Positions 18,778 to 27,394 of a DNA stretch of 64,000 nucleotides are shown here, piece after piece (position 1 is the stretch's first letter; every line of letters begins with the position of its first letter). The notes below the pieces were generated by a model. That model saw only the letters and a program-made list of their open reading frames with translations. It had not been told where the DNA came from and made no database searches. The stretch is from NCBI RefSeq assembly GCF_000949865.1, contig NZ_JWJH01000013.1, positions 62,001 to 126,000 of the forward strand. Direction: 5' to 3'. The translations under genes were made by a program, and so were the position numbers. The stretch comes from Rhizobium nepotum 39/7. Its GTDB lineage: Bacteria; Pseudomonadota; Alphaproteobacteria; Rhizobiales; Rhizobiaceae.

Positions 18778-20079
18778 TCAGCGAAGCTCGAAAGCGTCCT
18801 GAATTTGCTGGGCACCCTCTTCCGCAGTCATCTGACCGGAGACGATCTCGACAGAGACATCGTTGACGACACGGCCGACGGCAGCCCCCAGCGTCTGGTC
18901 GAAGAAGTTCTGGTGCCAGGTGGAGCCGGCAAGCTGCTTTGCCGAATCCGCCAGCAGCGGGTTTTTGACCGCACCGGCAGCACCGGTCGCAACCGGCAGG
19001 ATCATGCCAGCAGCCGCCAATTTCTCTTCGCTTTCCTTGCTGGTGAGGAAGGCCGCGAAATCGATCGCCTCCTTGGAGGCATTTTTCGTAACCGCCCAGC
19101 CGTTCAGCCCGCCCAGCGTATCGGTGGCCTTGCCGGCACCGCCCTCTACGACGGGAAATGCGAAGCGTCCGATATTTTCAGGCGCCAGCCCCTTGCCGTC
19201 ACCGGCATTCTTGCGCTGGTTGGCTTCGGTATTGTCGAAACCGAGGATCATCGCCGACTTGCCGTCACCGAAGACGCCAAGCGCCTGCGGCCAGGTGGAG
19301 CCGAGATAACCGGGCTGGAAGGGTTCGAGCTTGCCGAATTCGGCCAGTTGCTCGCCCGCCTTGATGATAGCCGGATCCATGAAACCTTCGCCCTCGCCCT
19401 TGCGGGCGGCATCGAACACGGCCTGCCCGCCATTGCGCATGACGAGATAGCTCCAGTAGAAGTGGATCGGCCATTTTTCACCGCCACCACCGGCAATCGG
19501 AACGATGCCCGCTTCCTTGATTTTCTTGACCGTAGTGCCGAGATCGTCCCAGGTCTTGATATCTTCGGCTTTCACGCCGGCCTTGGAAAACAGCGCCTTA
19601 TTGTAGAAAAAGCTGACGAGGCTGACGCGGTAAGGCACGGCCCAGACCTTGCCGTCAAACGACAGGCCATCGATTGCGGCCGCGCTATAGGCCTGGCGCA
19701 GCTTGCCGCCATCGGCATCGAAAACCTCGGTCAGGTCCTTCAGCGCACCGGTTTTGGACTGTTCCTCAAGAACGCCGCCACCCCAGCTGTAAAAGAAATC
19801 GGGAACGTCGTTGGATTGCAGCAGGGTGGGCAATTTTGCCTTGAATGCTTCGTTTTCAAGAAACTGCAACTGCACATCCACACCCGGATGCTTGGCCTCG
19901 TATTCCTTGGCGATCTCCTCCCAGACAGCCACGGATTTCGGGTCCAGCTCCACATGCATCCATTTAACGACCGTTGCGGCCGAGGCGCTTGCTGCGCCGA
20001 GCATGAGAGCAATGCTTGTCGTTGTGGCAAAGCCTATCAGCCTGCCGCTCAGGCTTGCGCCTGCGTGCCTAATGGTCAT
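18778..20079 (-). CDS. sugar ABC transporter substrate-binding protein, family 1
   Basis: A 433-residue periplasmic protein with an N-terminal signal peptide (about residues 1-34, ending AASASA) and a family-1 solute-binding fold. WMHVELDPKSVAVWEEIAKEYEAKHPGVDV near the mature N-terminus is typical of CUT1 binders, followed by PTLLQSNDVPDFFYSWGGG. It delivers the sugar to the MalFG-type permeases encoded downstream. Its promoter faces the ROK gene, with a TTGACA at 20153-20158 on the minus strand. A hairpin follows the gene, which should raise its level relative to the permeases. Confidence 0.92.
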   Translation of the reverse strand: MTIRHAGASLSGRLIGFATTTSIALMLGAASASAATVVKWMHVELDPKSVAVWEEIAKEYEAKHPGVDVQLQFLENEAFKAKLPTLLQSNDVPDFFYSWGGGVLEEQSKTGALKDLTEVFDADGGKLRQAYSAAAIDGLSFDGKVWAVPYRVSLVSFFYNKALFSKAGVKAEDIKTWDDLGTTVKKIKEAGIVPIAGGGGEKWPIHFYWSYLVMRNGGQAVFDAARKGEGEGFMDPAIIKAGEQLAEFGKLEPFQPGYLGSTWPQALGVFGDGKSAMILGFDNTEANQRKNAGDGKGLAPENIGRFAFPVVEGGAGKATDTLGGLNGWAVTKNASKEAIDFAAFLTSKESEEKLAAAGMILPVATGAAGAVKNPLLADSAKQLAGSTWHQNFFDQTLGAAVGRVVNDVSVEIVSGQMTAEEGAQQIQDAFELR

Positions 20080-20123
20080 GATCGTGATCCTCCCTCGGGG
20101 ATTTCCTCATTTATTCCCCAATG

Positions 20124-20224
20124 CGGATTAATTCACATTAGCCCTCGCACATTGTCAAGGCACCGTGCCGATTTTTTGCGCGAATGGCTTGACACACCCC
20201 TCCCCTACACCGTTATTTAATCCG
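20124..20224. promoter_or_regulatory. divergent promoter region with mirrored CGGATTAA operator motifs
   Basis: Two TTGACA -35 boxes point outwards: 20153-20158 on the minus strand (binding-protein operon) and 20189-20194 on the plus strand (ROK gene). CGGATTAA at 20124-20131 and its reverse complement TTAATCCG at 20217-20224 lie 21 and 22 bases beyond the respective -35 boxes, over or next to the -10 region. Read in the direction of transcription the two sites agree at 13 of 16 positions (T-A-TTAATCCG-ATT). The likely binder is the ROK repressor, with autoregulation. Confidence 0.6.
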
Positions 20225-20275
20225 TATTCCGACATAAATCGGTTTTCGAACCGGCATTGATCGCAGCAGGACCCC

Positions 20276-21475
20276 ATGAAGACCGCAGACCCAGAACTGA
20301 TGCGCGCGATCAACAGGCTGAGCGTGCTGGACAGCATCCGCCGCCACGGACCGATCTCCCGGGTGGAGATCAGCGAAAGAACGCAACTTTCCACCACCAC
20401 CGTTTCGGCGATCACCGCATCGCTGCTGGACGACGGGCTTATTCTCACCCGACATCTCGGGGACATCCGCACCGAGGGCGCGCGCGGCAGGCCACGCGTG
20501 ATGCTGGAGTTGAACCCGGATGCAGCCCGCGTGGTGGGCGCCAAGATCGCGGCAAGCCGCATGGTCTTCGTGGTCACCGATTTCTGCGGCAACGTGCTGT
20601 CCACGCTCGCGCTACCGATCCGTGTAGACCGCCAGCCGATCGGCGTCATTGCCGATCTGGTGGAAGACGGGGTACGGCGCTGCGTGGTCGATGCCGGGCT
20701 TTCCCTGGAAGATGTGGACATGGTCTGTCTTGGCCTGCCCGGCGTCATCGAACACCGCACCGGCAGGATCCGCAGCAGTCCCATCCTGCGCGAAGTGAAC
20801 GTCGATTTCGCAGAGGAAATGACGGCGCGGCTGAATTCGCCCACCATCATCGAAAGCGACGCCCACGCCATCACGCTCGCCCACCACTGGTTCGGCCATG
20901 CGCGCGATCTGGAAGACATGGTACTGATCTCGCTCGAGCAGACGCTTGGGCTTGGCGTGCTGCATCAGAACCAGCTGTTTCGCGGCGCTGGCGGCCTCAG
21001 CCACAATCTCGGCGATCTCGTGATCGGCCTTGCCAGCGAAGGAACCGTGCGGCTGGCGAGCCAGGCAGGCGAAAATGCCATTCTCGGTACCCGCCCGGTG
21101 GACGGGCGTTTTGCCGAGGCGATCCGGCTTGGTCGTGGCATGCAACATGCACATGCGTTGATTGCGGCAGAGGACAACGATCTGATCACGGCGGCTTTGC
21201 GCGCCGGTGCCGCGCTCGGCCTGACGCTTGCCAATATCGTCACGCTGTTTGCGCCGCCACGGGTCATTATCACCGGCTCCAGCCTCGAACTCGGTGAGCC
21301 CTTCATTGCCGCCATTCGCAACAGTTACAACGCCGCCGTGCCGCCATCGCTGGCCGGCGTCGCCGAACTGGTTTTTGACGTTGCGAGCGATGAATTATGG
21401 GCGCAGGGGGCTGCGGCCGTCGCACTTTACGAACTTTACGAATCACCATGGAACACAACGGGGCCAGCGCTCTAG
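20276..21475 (+). CDS. ROK-family transcriptional repressor
   Basis: A 399-residue NagC/XylR-type regulator. Helix-turn-helix at about residues 14-60 (RRHGPISRVEISERTQLSTTTVSAITASLLDDG) and a ROK domain from about residue 85. The usual ROK zinc motif CxCGxxGCxE is absent: the equivalent region near residues 238-262 reads GGLSHNLGDLVIGLASEG with no cysteine. It is divergent from the ABC importer operon and followed at once by a dehydrogenase and a ThuA-like gene, so it most likely controls both arms. The inducer is inferred to be the transported sugar or its oxidised form. Confidence 0.9.
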   Translation: MKTADPELMRAINRLSVLDSIRRHGPISRVEISERTQLSTTTVSAITASLLDDGLILTRHLGDIRTEGARGRPRVMLELNPDAARVVGAKIAASRMVFVVTDFCGNVLSTLALPIRVDRQPIGVIADLVEDGVRRCVVDAGLSLEDVDMVCLGLPGVIEHRTGRIRSSPILREVNVDFAEEMTARLNSPTIIESDAHAITLAHHWFGHARDLEDMVLISLEQTLGLGVLHQNQLFRGAGGLSHNLGDLVIGLASEGTVRLASQAGENAILGTRPVDGRFAEAIRLGRGMQHAHALIAAEDNDLITAALRAGAALGLTLANIVTLFAPPRVIITGSSLELGEPFIAAIRNSYNAAVPPSLAGVAELVFDVASDELWAQGAAAVALYELYESPWNTTGPAL

Positions 21476-21529
21476 CCGACACGGCTAGGAAGCAGACTTC
21501 GACATTTCTGATTTACGGGAGGAAATCAC

Positions 21530-22630
21530 ATGAACAAGGTCGGTATCGGCATCATCGGCTGCGGCAACATCTCCAGCGCCTATCTCAAGGCAATGGCGTC
21601 GTTTCCCATTCTCGATATTCGCGGACTGGCGGATATGAACGAGGAGGCCGCGAAGGCGCGGGCGGACGAATTTGGCCTTCAGGCAAAAAGCATCGACGCA
21701 TTGCTGGCCGATCCCTCCGTGGAAATCATCGTCAACCTGACGATCCCCAAGGCGCATGTGGAGGTGGGTCTGCGCGCGCTCGAGGCTGGCAAACACGCCT
21801 ATTCGGAAAAACCGCTCGGCATCAATTTCGCGGAAGGCAAACGCCTTGCGGATGCGGCAAAGGCGAAGGGCCTGCGCATCGGCTCGGCCCCGGACACTTT
21901 CCTCGGTGGCGGCCACCAGACCGCGCGCCGGCTGATCGACGAGGGTGTGCTGGGTCAGCCCGTCGGCGGAACTGCCACCTTCATGTGCCCCGGCCATGAG
22001 CGCTGGCATCCCAACCCCGCCTTTTATTACGAAGTCGGCGGCGGGCCGATGCTGGATATGGGACCCTATTACATCACCGATCTCGTCAACCTGTTCGGCC
22101 CGGTCGCCAAGGTGGCGGGTTTCGCCTTTGCGCCGCGCAACGAACGCCTCATCACCAGCGAGCCGAAGAACGGCGAGAAAATCCCCGTCCATGTCGCCAC
22201 GCATGTTTCCGGCGTACTGGCTTTCCAGAATGGAGCCGTGGTGCAGGTGGGCATGAGCTTCGATGTGGCCGGCCACAAACATGTGCCGCTGGAAATCTAC
22301 GGCACGGAGGGCACGTTGATCGTGCCTGATCCGAACCATTTCGGCGGCGAGGTGCAACTGCTGAAGAAGGGCGGCCAGTTCGAGCCGCAGGCGCTGTCGT
22401 CGCCCTATGCCGATGGCAATTACCGCTCCATCGGCGTCGCGGACATGGCCCATGCGATCCGCGAAAACCGCCCGCACCGCGCCAATGGCGATCTTGCCCT
22501 GCATGTGCTGGAGGTCATGGAAGCCTTCCAGACGGCATCGGACAGCGGCGCCACCATTTCCATCACCACCGAGGTGGAGCGCCCTGCTCCCCTTGAAACT
22601 TCGCTGGTCGACGGCCAGCTCGGCAAATAA
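21530..22630 (+). CDS. Gfo/Idh/MocA family dehydrogenase (ThuB-like context)
   Basis: A 366-residue oxidoreductase. GIGIIGCGNIS at the N-terminus binds the nucleotide, SEKPLGIN near residue 94 is the conserved lysine motif, and PMLDMGPYYITDL near residue 180 replaces the usual His with Tyr, as seen in one branch of the family. An AGGAGG-like ribosome site precedes it. The downstream neighbour is a ThuA-like protein; in the S. meliloti trehalose system ThuA and ThuB form such a pair and yield 3-keto-disaccharides. I infer a comparable C3 oxidation here but the substrate is unknown. Confidence 0.88.
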   Translation: MNKVGIGIIGCGNISSAYLKAMASFPILDIRGLADMNEEAAKARADEFGLQAKSIDALLADPSVEIIVNLTIPKAHVEVGLRALEAGKHAYSEKPLGINFAEGKRLADAAKAKGLRIGSAPDTFLGGGHQTARRLIDEGVLGQPVGGTATFMCPGHERWHPNPAFYYEVGGGPMLDMGPYYITDLVNLFGPVAKVAGFAFAPRNERLITSEPKNGEKIPVHVATHVSGVLAFQNGAVVQVGMSFDVAGHKHVPLEIYGTEGTLIVPDPNHFGGEVQLLKKGGQFEPQALSSPYADGNYRSIGVADMAHAIRENRPHRANGDLALHVLEVMEAFQTASDSGATISITTEVERPAPLETSLVDGQLGK

Positions 22631-22647
22631 TCCCGAGGAGGAAATAA

Positions 22648-23289
22648 ATGCGCGAAGCACTCATCGTCTGGGGCGGCTGGAGCGGCCACGAACCGCAGGA
22701 ATGCGCCACCATCGTCAAGGACATATTGGAAGAGGATGGCTTCAAGGTCTATGTGGAGCACAGCACGGAGGCTTTCGCCGATCCTTCCGTGCATGATCTG
22801 AGCCTTGTCGTGCCGATCGTCACCATGTCGAAGATCGAAAAGGAAGAGATCAAGAACCTCACCGCCGCAGTGGAAAACGGCGTCGGCATCGCCGGCTTTC
22901 ACGGCGGCGCTGGCGACAGTTTCCGTGACTGCGTCGAATACCAGTTCATGATCGGCGGACAATGGGTCGCCCATCCCGGCAATATCATCGACTATCACGT
23001 CAACATCACCCGTCCCGATGACCCGCTGATGGAGGGAATTTCCGATTTCCCCTACACGTCGGAGCAATATTACATGCATGTCGACCCCTCCAACGAGGTG
23101 CTGGCAACGACAAAATTCACCGGCGACCACGCCTGGTGGATAGACGGCGTGGTGATGCCGGTGGTCTGGAAACGCAAATACGGCAAGGGCCGCGTCTTCT
23201 ATTCGGCGCTCGGCCATCAGGCCAAGGAATTTTCCGTACCGCAAATGAAGACCATGTTCCGCCGCGGCGCCAACTGGGCGGCGCGATGA
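22648..23289 (+). CDS. ThuA-like domain protein (trehalose utilisation type)
   Basis: A 213-residue protein with the ThuA-like fold of the class I glutamine-amidotransferase superfamily. ALIVWGGWSGHEP at the N-terminus, GIAGFHGGAGDSFRD near residue 90 and GKGRVFYSALGHQAKEF near residue 183 are the family blocks; the nucleophilic Cys of true amidotransferases is not visible. An AGGAGG sits before the ATG, 18 bases after the dehydrogenase stop. Family members work with Gfo/Idh/MocA enzymes in disaccharide oxidation. A terminator follows directly. Confidence 0.88.
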   Translation: MREALIVWGGWSGHEPQECATIVKDILEEDGFKVYVEHSTEAFADPSVHDLSLVVPIVTMSKIEKEEIKNLTAAVENGVGIAGFHGGAGDSFRDCVEYQFMIGGQWVAHPGNIIDYHVNITRPDDPLMEGISDFPYTSEQYYMHVDPSNEVLATTKFTGDHAWWIDGVVMPVVWKRKYGKGRVFYSALGHQAKEFSVPQMKTMFRRGANWAAR

Positions 23290-23302
23290 GACTATAGGTG
23301 GA

Positions 23303-23330
23303 GGCGGCCAAACAAGGCCGCCTTTTCCTT
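23303..23330 (+). terminator. rho-independent terminator after the ThuA-like gene
   Basis: GGCGGCC (23303-23309), loop AAACAA, GGCCGCC (23316-23322), then TTTT. It closes the ROK-dehydrogenase-ThuA operon in the convergent gap before the amidase. Confidence 0.85.
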
Positions 23331-23332
23331 CA

Positions 23333-24691
23333 TCAACCCCGAACGATCTCTTCCGCAGCCATCGCCGCGCCCAAAACATGGTCATCCGTGCCGTGCAGGC
23401 CTGAAAGCAGCAGGCCAACGGGCATTCCCGCCTCACCGGTGCCGCAGGGTATGGAAACGCCGCAGAGATCGAAAAAATTGCCGATCTGGGTGTTGCGCAG
23501 GGTCTTTGCATTCATGGCGAAGAAAGCCTCGTCATTCTCGACAAGCGGCGCGACCTTGGGCGCGGCATGCGGCAGTGTCGGCGACACCAGCAACTCGTTC
23601 TTGCCGATCATGCCCGAAAAAGCCGCTGTCATGCGTTCGCGCGCCTCGATAATGGCGATGTAATCCGGCATGGAGATATTCGCACCGAGTCTGGTTCGGG
23701 CGACCACGCGCGGATCCATGCGCGCGGCATCCGCACCTTCCAGCCGCCCTTTGTGCAGGGCGAAGGCTTCCGCCGTCACCAGCGCACCCTTTTCCTTGAT
23801 GAGATCGAACAATTGCGAAAAGATCGGAAATTCCTGCCGCCGGACCGAAGCACCGGCGCGGGAAAGGCGTTCCACCGCCTGCTCGAACGCGACGGCGACA
23901 CCCTCCTCAATGCCGTCGAAAAACACCGTTTCCGGCACGACCAGCGACAGGCCGGACAACGGCGCACGCATCGCATCGGCAGCGGTCTTGCCGCGCATGG
24001 CGGCATCCACCCACACGGCGTCCTGCACGGTGCGGGTGAGTGGCCCGAGTGAATCGAGGCTTTTCGAAAGCGGATAAACGCCGCGCATCGAATAACGGCC
24101 ACGGCTTGCCTTGTAACCCACCACGCCGTTGAAGGCGGCGGGAATGCGCACCGATCCGCCGGTATCCGTACCGATCGCCACCGGAACCAGACCAGCGGCA
24201 ACCACAACGCCCGCGCCGGAGGAAGAACCGCCCGGCAGCCGATGGCCGTCCGTGGAGGCGGGATTGCGCGGCGTGCCGTAATGCGGGTTGATACCGAGGC
24301 CGGAAAAAGCGAATTCGCTCATATTGGTGCGACCGACGCAGACCATTCCAGCCTCCTTCAGCGCTGTTACCACATCCGCGTCACGGGACGCGGGCGCATC
24401 GTCCGACAGCACCGTCGATCCGGCGGTGGTCACTGTGCCTTCAAGATCGAAAAGATCTTTCCAGGCCACCGGAATGCCGTCGAGCACGCCACAGGAACGG
24501 CCCTCGCGAATGCGTTTCGAGGCACCTTCCGCCTCCGCCATGGCCCGCGCCGCCGTCAGACCGACAAAGATCGCTCCATCTTCCGATTTTCCGATTGCAT
24601 CGAGCGTCTCCTCCGCCAGCGCGCGCGGATCGAGATGGCCGCTCTGGATGAGAGTGGAAAGCTGCGCGATGTTTTTGCCCGTGTGAGCCAT
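23333..24691 (-). CDS. amidase (amidase signature family)
   Basis: A 452-residue amidase signature enzyme. The Ser-cisSer-Lys triad regions are visible: Lys in PVAWKDLFD near residue 76, the Gly/Ser-rich PGGSSSGAGVVVAAGL near 152, and DTGGSVRIPAAFNG with the nucleophile near 178. These enzymes hydrolyse carboxamides or related amide bonds; GatA relatives act with GatBC but no partner is here. The start at 24691 has AAGGA upstream; the frame is open to 24721 without support. It converges on the ThuA operon and is otherwise alone, so its substrate is open. Confidence 0.9.
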   Translation of the reverse strand: MAHTGKNIAQLSTLIQSGHLDPRALAEETLDAIGKSEDGAIFVGLTAARAMAEAEGASKRIREGRSCGVLDGIPVAWKDLFDLEGTVTTAGSTVLSDDAPASRDADVVTALKEAGMVCVGRTNMSEFAFSGLGINPHYGTPRNPASTDGHRLPGGSSSGAGVVVAAGLVPVAIGTDTGGSVRIPAAFNGVVGYKASRGRYSMRGVYPLSKSLDSLGPLTRTVQDAVWVDAAMRGKTAADAMRAPLSGLSLVVPETVFFDGIEEGVAVAFEQAVERLSRAGASVRRQEFPIFSQLFDLIKEKGALVTAEAFALHKGRLEGADAARMDPRVVARTRLGANISMPDYIAIIEARERMTAAFSGMIGKNELLVSPTLPHAAPKVAPLVENDEAFFAMNAKTLRNTQIGNFFDLCGVSIPCGTGEAGMPVGLLLSGLHGTDDHVLGAAMAAEEIVRG

Positions 24692-25038
24692 GATATGTTC
24701 CTTGAAACCGGTATGTTGCACACAACATGCCGGTTATCGGCCGCTTGGCAAGGCCAATGGCCACAACCTTTACAGCCGGAAACTGGTTTGGGGAGCGCGC
24801 AGAGGAGGCCATAAAGCATCTGCGAAGCCGGCGTCTGCCTCCCGTTTCGCACGACCTGATTTTTCAACCTAAGGTATAGGTACGCCGCACCTTATATAAG
24901 CGACGACTATAAAAAGACGGATTAATTCTTAATCGCATCTAAACTTTGTTGAATTATTTAGCAGACATCGCTGAAATACATGCCCTATAAAAATTCCATA
25001 AAACAATCATAACGCGACATCGCGGGGGAATATCGCGA
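24692..25038. other. intergenic region between amidase and GGDEF-EAL genes
   Basis: About 350 bases holding the divergent promoters of the amidase and the cyclic-di-GMP gene. The half nearest 25039 is AT-rich. TAAGGT (24870-24875) and ACCTTA (24889-24894) form a spaced inverted repeat, and CGGATTAATTC at 24918-24928 matches the core of the ROK operator motif, possibly by chance. No gene is supported here. Confidence 0.5.
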
Positions 25039-27363
25039 ATGGAAGAGACTGCCTATCGGGGGATAGATAGACAGGTTGAAGCCGGCCAAACGCTTCACTC
25101 AACGACGCAGCCGGCAACAGGCCGATTTTCGCGGCGGCGTTCGCTCGCCAGCAAGATAACCATGATATTTCTGGGCGGCGTGATCTTTTCCTACAGCATT
25201 GGTGCGCTCGTCGGCTGGTACATGTTCGTTGCCGCCGCCAGCGAGCAATGGCTCAACCAAGCCCGCGTCAATTCGCAGATTGCTAGCGCCACCCTGCGCA
25301 GCATCTATACCTATGTCAGCGTCACCGCCGACACGGACGGACAGGTGAACGGCATATTGACCGACAAGCCGATTGGCGACGACGCATCCATTCTCGTTAC
25401 CGGCTTCAACCCCAGCGACGTTCTCGCCCTCATCGGCGCGCAGACCAAGAACGCCGTTTGGCTTTTCCGTTACGACGAGACCGATTCCGGCTTCCGTCAA
25501 ATCGCGGCGGCCTTCGACAACGCCACCGACGACGACGAAAAACCGATCGCCACCGATCCCATCTTCTCCAGAGACGCGGTCGCCGCGCGTTTCGCTACCG
25601 GCTTTGCGACGATTGGCGATTCCAGTCACTTTATCGGCCTGCTGCCGATCATCAGTACGGAAACGAAAAAACCGATTGGCGCGGTCGCCGTCAGCATCGG
25701 CGGTTCGGATGCGCTCTATGGCGCGCAGCGCAAGCTGATCTACAATTCGCTCGTCGCCCTGATCGTGGTTCTGACCGTCACCGGCGTCCTCGTGACGCTG
25801 ATCGCCAGACACTTTCTGAAACCGGTTCCGGCTCTGGTACAGGCGACACTCAGGATAGCCCGCGAGGAAACCGATGTCGTCACACCGTTTCAGGAGCGAC
25901 GGGACGAAATCGGCGACATGGCCACCGCCATCGAAACGCTGCGGGAGGCGGTTCTGGAACGCGGACGCCTCCGGCAGATACGCGACATGGCGCAGCAGCT
26001 GGAACATATGGCCCATCACGATGCGCTGACCGGACTTCCCAACCGCGTGTTGCTGATGAAGACGCTGGAAAACCGTCTCGAACTTCTTTCCACCTCCGGC
26101 CAGCCGTTCAACGTCATGCTGCTCGACCTCGACCGGTTCAAGGCCGTCAACGATACGCTGGGACATGCGGCCGGCGACGCGCTGCTTGTAGCCGTGGCCT
26201 CGCGGATTTCCTCCGTGCTCGGTGAAAACGACATGGTAAGCAGGCTCGGCGGCGATGAATTCGCGATCATACAATCGGTGACCGACGATTGTCGGGAGGA
26301 TGCGGGCGCGCTGGCAAAGCGGGTTGTGCATGCGGTTTCGCGCAGCTTCGGCCTCGAAGGCAGCCATATCAGCGTCGATACCAGCATCGGCATCGCCTGC
26401 GCACCCGATCACGGTACTTCCGGCACCCAACTTCTGCAACATGCGGATCTCGGCCTCTACCGGGCGAAATCCATGGGATGTGGCTTCTTCGTCTTTTACG
26501 AGCCCGGCATGGACATGGCGGCGCAACATAAGCACGCGCTCGAAATAGACATGAAATCCGCCCTCGAAAACCACGAATTCGAACTGCATTACCAGCCTGT
26601 GGTCAACTTGCAGAGCGGCCGCATCGTCGCTTACGAGGCCCTTGCCCGCTGGCGGCACAGCAAGCTCGGCATCATCACGCCGGACCGTTTCATCTCGCTT
26701 GCCGAAGAAAACAATTTCATCAAGCCTTTGGGCGAATGGGTTCTGGCGCAGGCCTGCATGGACGCCATGACCTGGCCGAAGGATATCCGGCTCGCCGTCA
26801 ATCTTTCCGCCGTGCAGCTTTACAATGACGATATTGTTCCGATCGTCGGCAAGGCGCTTGAAACATCCGGCTTTCCGGCAGAGCGACTGGAACTGGAAGT
26901 GACCGAAACCGCGATGCTGGAACGCGACAGCAGCGCCAGGGCTCTGAAATTACTGAAGGAAAGAGGCGTCCGCCTCGTACTCGACGATTTCGGCACCGGT
27001 TATGCCGGCTTGAGCACGCTGACCCATGTTGCCTTCGACAAGATCAAGATCGACCGTGAATTCGTTTCCGGCCTGCCGGAAAACCCGATGTGCTCGGCTA
27101 TCGTCAATACCATCATCGACATGGCGGAACAGATCGGCCTGAAGGTCACCGCCGAAGGCGTGGAAAACAAGGAACAGGTCGAGGCGCTGAAGCTTTCCGG
27201 ATGCGACGAGGCGCAGGGTTATTATTTCGCCGAGCCGGCGCCGCTTGCCCGGATATTCAAGAACCGTACCGTCATCGCTCAGACCGGAAACGAGGAGCAG
27301 TCGCCTCACGACGCCGGTCTACCGATGCAGGAAACCTATTATCCGCCACAAAAAGCGATTTGA
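25039..27363 (+). CDS. membrane GGDEF-EAL cyclic-di-GMP protein with periplasmic sensor
   Basis: A 774-residue inner-membrane protein. Helix 1 is near residues 38-62, a periplasmic domain of about 170 residues follows, helix 2 is near 235-258, then a HAMP-like linker (LKPVPALVQATLRIAREE), a GGDEF domain with intact GGDEF near residue 404, and an EAL domain with YEALARW near 531 and DDFGTGYAGLS. Both catalytic motifs look intact, so it may make and degrade cyclic-di-GMP; no RxxD inhibition site is visible before GGDEF. The following two genes encode GltI-like periplasmic binding proteins without permeases, which may present ligands to the periplasmic domain. That link is inference. Confidence 0.93.
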   Translation: MEETAYRGIDRQVEAGQTLHSTTQPATGRFSRRRSLASKITMIFLGGVIFSYSIGALVGWYMFVAAASEQWLNQARVNSQIASATLRSIYTYVSVTADTDGQVNGILTDKPIGDDASILVTGFNPSDVLALIGAQTKNAVWLFRYDETDSGFRQIAAAFDNATDDDEKPIATDPIFSRDAVAARFATGFATIGDSSHFIGLLPIISTETKKPIGAVAVSIGGSDALYGAQRKLIYNSLVALIVVLTVTGVLVTLIARHFLKPVPALVQATLRIAREETDVVTPFQERRDEIGDMATAIETLREAVLERGRLRQIRDMAQQLEHMAHHDALTGLPNRVLLMKTLENRLELLSTSGQPFNVMLLDLDRFKAVNDTLGHAAGDALLVAVASRISSVLGENDMVSRLGGDEFAIIQSVTDDCREDAGALAKRVVHAVSRSFGLEGSHISVDTSIGIACAPDHGTSGTQLLQHADLGLYRAKSMGCGFFVFYEPGMDMAAQHKHALEIDMKSALENHEFELHYQPVVNLQSGRIVAYEALARWRHSKLGIITPDRFISLAEENNFIKPLGEWVLAQACMDAMTWPKDIRLAVNLSAVQLYNDDIVPIVGKALETSGFPAERLELEVTETAMLERDSSARALKLLKERGVRLVLDDFGTGYAGLSTLTHVAFDKIKIDREFVSGLPENPMCSAIVNTIIDMAEQIGLKVTAEGVENKEQVEALKLSGCDEAQGYYFAEPAPLARIFKNRTVIAQTGNEEQSPHDAGLPMQETYYPPQKAI

Positions 27364-27394
27364 GAAACCGGCCCGCCAGCCAAGAGGACATAAA

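Noticed and set aside
18562-20220. 552-residue plus-strand open frame
   Set aside because: Antisense to the sugar-binding protein gene, which has a signal peptide and family motifs; this frame has none.
20229-20242. CCGA-CATAAA-TCGG inverted repeat before the ROK gene
   Set aside because: Arms of four bases are too short to claim as an operator on their own.
24918-24928. Third copy of the ROK motif core (CGGATTAATTC)
   Set aside because: It matches 11 bases but lacks the flanking agreement and promoter placement of the other two copies; kept only as a remark.
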